Shown: positions 6,001 to 7,514 of the stretch, one piece after another | How positions within the stretch are numbered: the first letter of the stretch is position 1 | Layout: the number at the start of each line of letters is the position of its first letter | Source: Deltaproteobacteria bacterium | Lineage (GTDB): Bacteria; JAMCPX01 | DNA: 7,514 bases | NCBI GenBank assembly: GCA_023489065.1 | Contig: JAMDCL010000013.1 | Location: 1 to 7,514 of the forward strand | Direction: 5' to 3' | Translations under genes and position numbers: made by a program | Notes under the pieces: generated by a model | What the model saw: the letters and a program-made list of their open reading frames with translations, nothing else | Told to the model about the DNA's origin: nothing | Databases searched by the model: none

Positions 6001-7514
6001 ATGGACACTATTGTTGACACTGCGACTTCCCTGCTTGGCGGATTGATCAATCTGCTCTCGTATCTTTTCTCTACGGATCCTTACAGTACCATAATAAAGG
6101 TTGCCGGTGCTGCTCTCGCCTTTTATGTCCTGGTCATGATCGCCAAAAAATTACTGTTTGCCGGCGGCGGGAAAGGAACGAATTTCTCAAGCTCTGCGCG
6201 CAATGCACTCAAGCGCGGCGATTATGTAGGGGCAGGGGACTTCTATCAGTATGACGGAAAGCTTTCGAAGGCATATGACCTCTATATTAAGGGCGGTGCA
6301 AAGAAAAAGGCGTCGGAGGTTGCAGTACGTATGAACAATATCGAAACCGCGATTAATCTCCTCCTCGAATCCGGAGATTCCGGTGCTGCGGCACGGCTTG
6401 CAAAAACAAACGGCAGCTTCAAGCGGGCAGGGGATATCTATAAATCCATAAAAAGCTACACGGAAGCTGCCTCTGCATACGAGCAGGCAAAAGACTACGC
6501 ACAGGCCGCACAGATGTATGAGGATGCTGAAATGTTTTTGCCGGCAGGTGAGTTATATTTGAACTCGGGTAATATAAAGAAGGCCGCGCAGTGTTATCTG
6601 GGTGCTTTTAACAGCGATTATGCAACGGACAAAATGGAGATGGATCAGGAATATACTGTGAGAATGACGGACCTCGCCAAAAAAACGGGCACATTATTGA
6701 CGAAGGTCGGGATGCATGAACGGGCTGCAAAGGTGTACGCCGCAATGAAACTTTACGAATCAGCAGCACAGGCGTCAAAAGCAGCAGGAAAATTCCTCGA
6801 GGCCGGGGAGTATTTTGCAAGGGCAAACAGACCGGTGGATGCAGCCCAGCTTTTTGAAAAAGCCGGTGATCCCGTCAGGGCGAATACCGTGAGGGCAGAA
6901 TATTACCGGGGCACGGGTGAGATTGAAAAGGCGGCGCAGTGCTACGAAACGATAGAAGAATTCATGAATGCGGCCGAACTTTATTCCGGCTCGGGTAATT
7001 ATCCCAAAGCGGGGGAGATGTACGAAAAGGCGGGTGCATATGAGCTTGCGGCACAGATGTATGAAAATGCAAACAGCGCGCAAAAGGCCGCGGAACTCTA
7101 TGGGAGGGCAGGGAACCTTGAGAAAGCCAAGTATCTGTACAAGCATATAGGGGACGAGAAGAATCTCATCGGCACACTCATCAGGGAGAAAAAATACATC
7201 GAGGCTGCGGAACAGTATATAAAATTCGGCGACAGAGACAGTGCCATACAATCGCTCCAGATGGTGCGGGCTTCCGATGCGTCCGGTTACTACCGCGCGT
7301 GCGTAATGCTCGGCGACATCTTTATCGATAAGGGGATGTTCGTTCAGGCCATGGAAAAATATAAAAAGGCCATTGGGAACAAATCCCTGGACATGGCAAC
7401 CGTGGATGCATACTACGGTATCGCCGTGGCATTCGAGAAGACCGGTAAGACTGCAAAGTCGCTCATGATATACGATAAGATCCTTGCAGAGGATTATAAT
7501 TACAAGGACGTTAT
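6001..7514 (+). CDS. Membrane-anchored helical-repeat (TPR-like) protein, 3' end cut by window
   Basis: An open frame of 504 codons runs from this ATG off the right edge; an in-frame TAA at 5995-5997 makes it the first possible ATG. Residues 9-24 are hydrophobic or amphipathic, and residues 33-53 form a membrane segment followed by KK, suggesting an inner-membrane anchor with the bulk in the cytoplasm. From residue 65 to about 427 the protein is a string of 13-residue helical units (pattern A-A/G-x-x-Y-x-x-A-G-x-x-x-K), interrupted by one ordinary TPR at about 223-250. Two canonical 34-residue TPRs follow at 431-464 and 468-501, with the usual L-G, G, A, Y, A positions. Such solenoids bind proteins, but the partner is unknown. 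The unseen C-terminus may hold another domain. It is transcribed away from purC. Confidence 0.9.
   Translation, partial: MDTIVDTATSLLGGLINLLSYLFSTDPYSTIIKVAGAALAFYVLVMIAKKLLFAGGGKGTNFSSSARNALKRGDYVGAGDFYQYDGKLSKAYDLYIKGGAKKKASEVAVRMNNIETAINLLLESGDSGAAARLAKTNGSFKRAGDIYKSIKSYTEAASAYEQAKDYAQAAQMYEDAEMFLPAGELYLNSGNIKKAAQCYLGAFNSDYATDKMEMDQEYTVRMTDLAKKTGTLLTKVGMHERAAKVYAAMKLYESAAQASKAAGKFLEAGEYFARANRPVDAAQLFEKAGDPVRANTVRAEYYRGTGEIEKAAQCYETIEEFMNAAELYSGSGNYPKAGEMYEKAGAYELAAQMYENANSAQKAAELYGRAGNLEKAKYLYKHIGDEKNLIGTLIREKKYIEAAEQYIKFGDRDSAIQSLQMVRASDASGYYRACVMLGDIFIDKGMFVQAMEKYKKAIGNKSLDMATVDAYYGIAVAFEKTGKTAKSLMIYDKILAEDYNYKDV
6193..7281 (+). repeat. Protein-level 13-residue (39-bp) repeat array
   Basis: Helix starts fall at residues 65, 78, 91, 104, 117, 130, 143, 156, 169, 182 and 195; then 242, 255, 268, 281 and 294; then 311, 324, 337, 350, 363, 376, 389, 402 and 415. 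Good examples are AAQMYEDAEMFLP (169-181), AGEMYEKAGAYEL (337-349) and AAELYGRAGNLEK (363-375). The units share a residue pattern but differ in DNA sequence, so the array is old rather than a recent tandem duplication. The break at 208-241 is filled mostly by a conventional TPR, and the 294-to-311 step contains 4 extra residues. Confidence 0.85.

Noticed and set aside
6775..7251. A 158-codon minus-strand open frame inside the repeat-protein gene
   Set aside because: Its composition (many Cys, Phe, Arg, Pro) is what the antisense of an Ala/Glu/Lys/Tyr-rich helical repeat gives, and the plus-strand frame is strongly supported by its repeats.

Overview
The window reads as a small piece of a Gram-negative bacterial chromosome, or possibly one complete short contig, with moderate base composition. 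The UbiA enzyme, the radical-SAM/helix-hairpin-helix protein, the surface-polysaccharide genes and the repeat-rich membrane protein would suit a Nitrospirota- or Desulfobacterota-like lineage. That placement is inference only, since there is no rRNA or other phylogenetic marker here. There are no tRNAs, rRNAs, insertion sequences or CRISPR arrays.

Layout: on the minus strand, reading from about 5900 down to 289, lie purC (purine synthesis, broken as given), a DegT/AHBA-fold protein, an O-antigen ligase/polymerase-like membrane protein, a UbiA-family prenyltransferase, and a radical SAM protein of the putative DNA modification/repair type. purC, degT and the ligase gene are separated by only 3-4 bases and look co-transcribed. 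The ligase gene, UbiA and radical SAM genes are separated by about 140-150 bases, with possible promoters of their own. On the plus strand, a divergent gene begins at 6001 and runs off the right edge. It encodes a membrane-anchored protein made almost entirely of short helical repeats. The 236-base divergent spacer carries a recognisable promoter on each side and a potentially folded purC leader.

Three things stand out. First, purC has lost about 30 codons and its frame at a 6-base microhomology, destroying a signature motif of the family. Second, the DegT-family protein keeps the fold but lacks the PLP-binding lysine, the cofactor-contacting aspartate, the phosphate-binding motif and the stacking aromatic, so it looks like a non-catalytic or repurposed member. 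Third, the plus-strand protein holds about 25 single-helix units in an exact 13-residue register, broken by one conventional TPR and followed by two more.

The first 31 bases are a perfect inverted copy of an internal piece of the radical SAM gene. This may be a chimeric junction at a contig edge, so both the left margin and the purC lesion should be checked against reads before biology is read into them.
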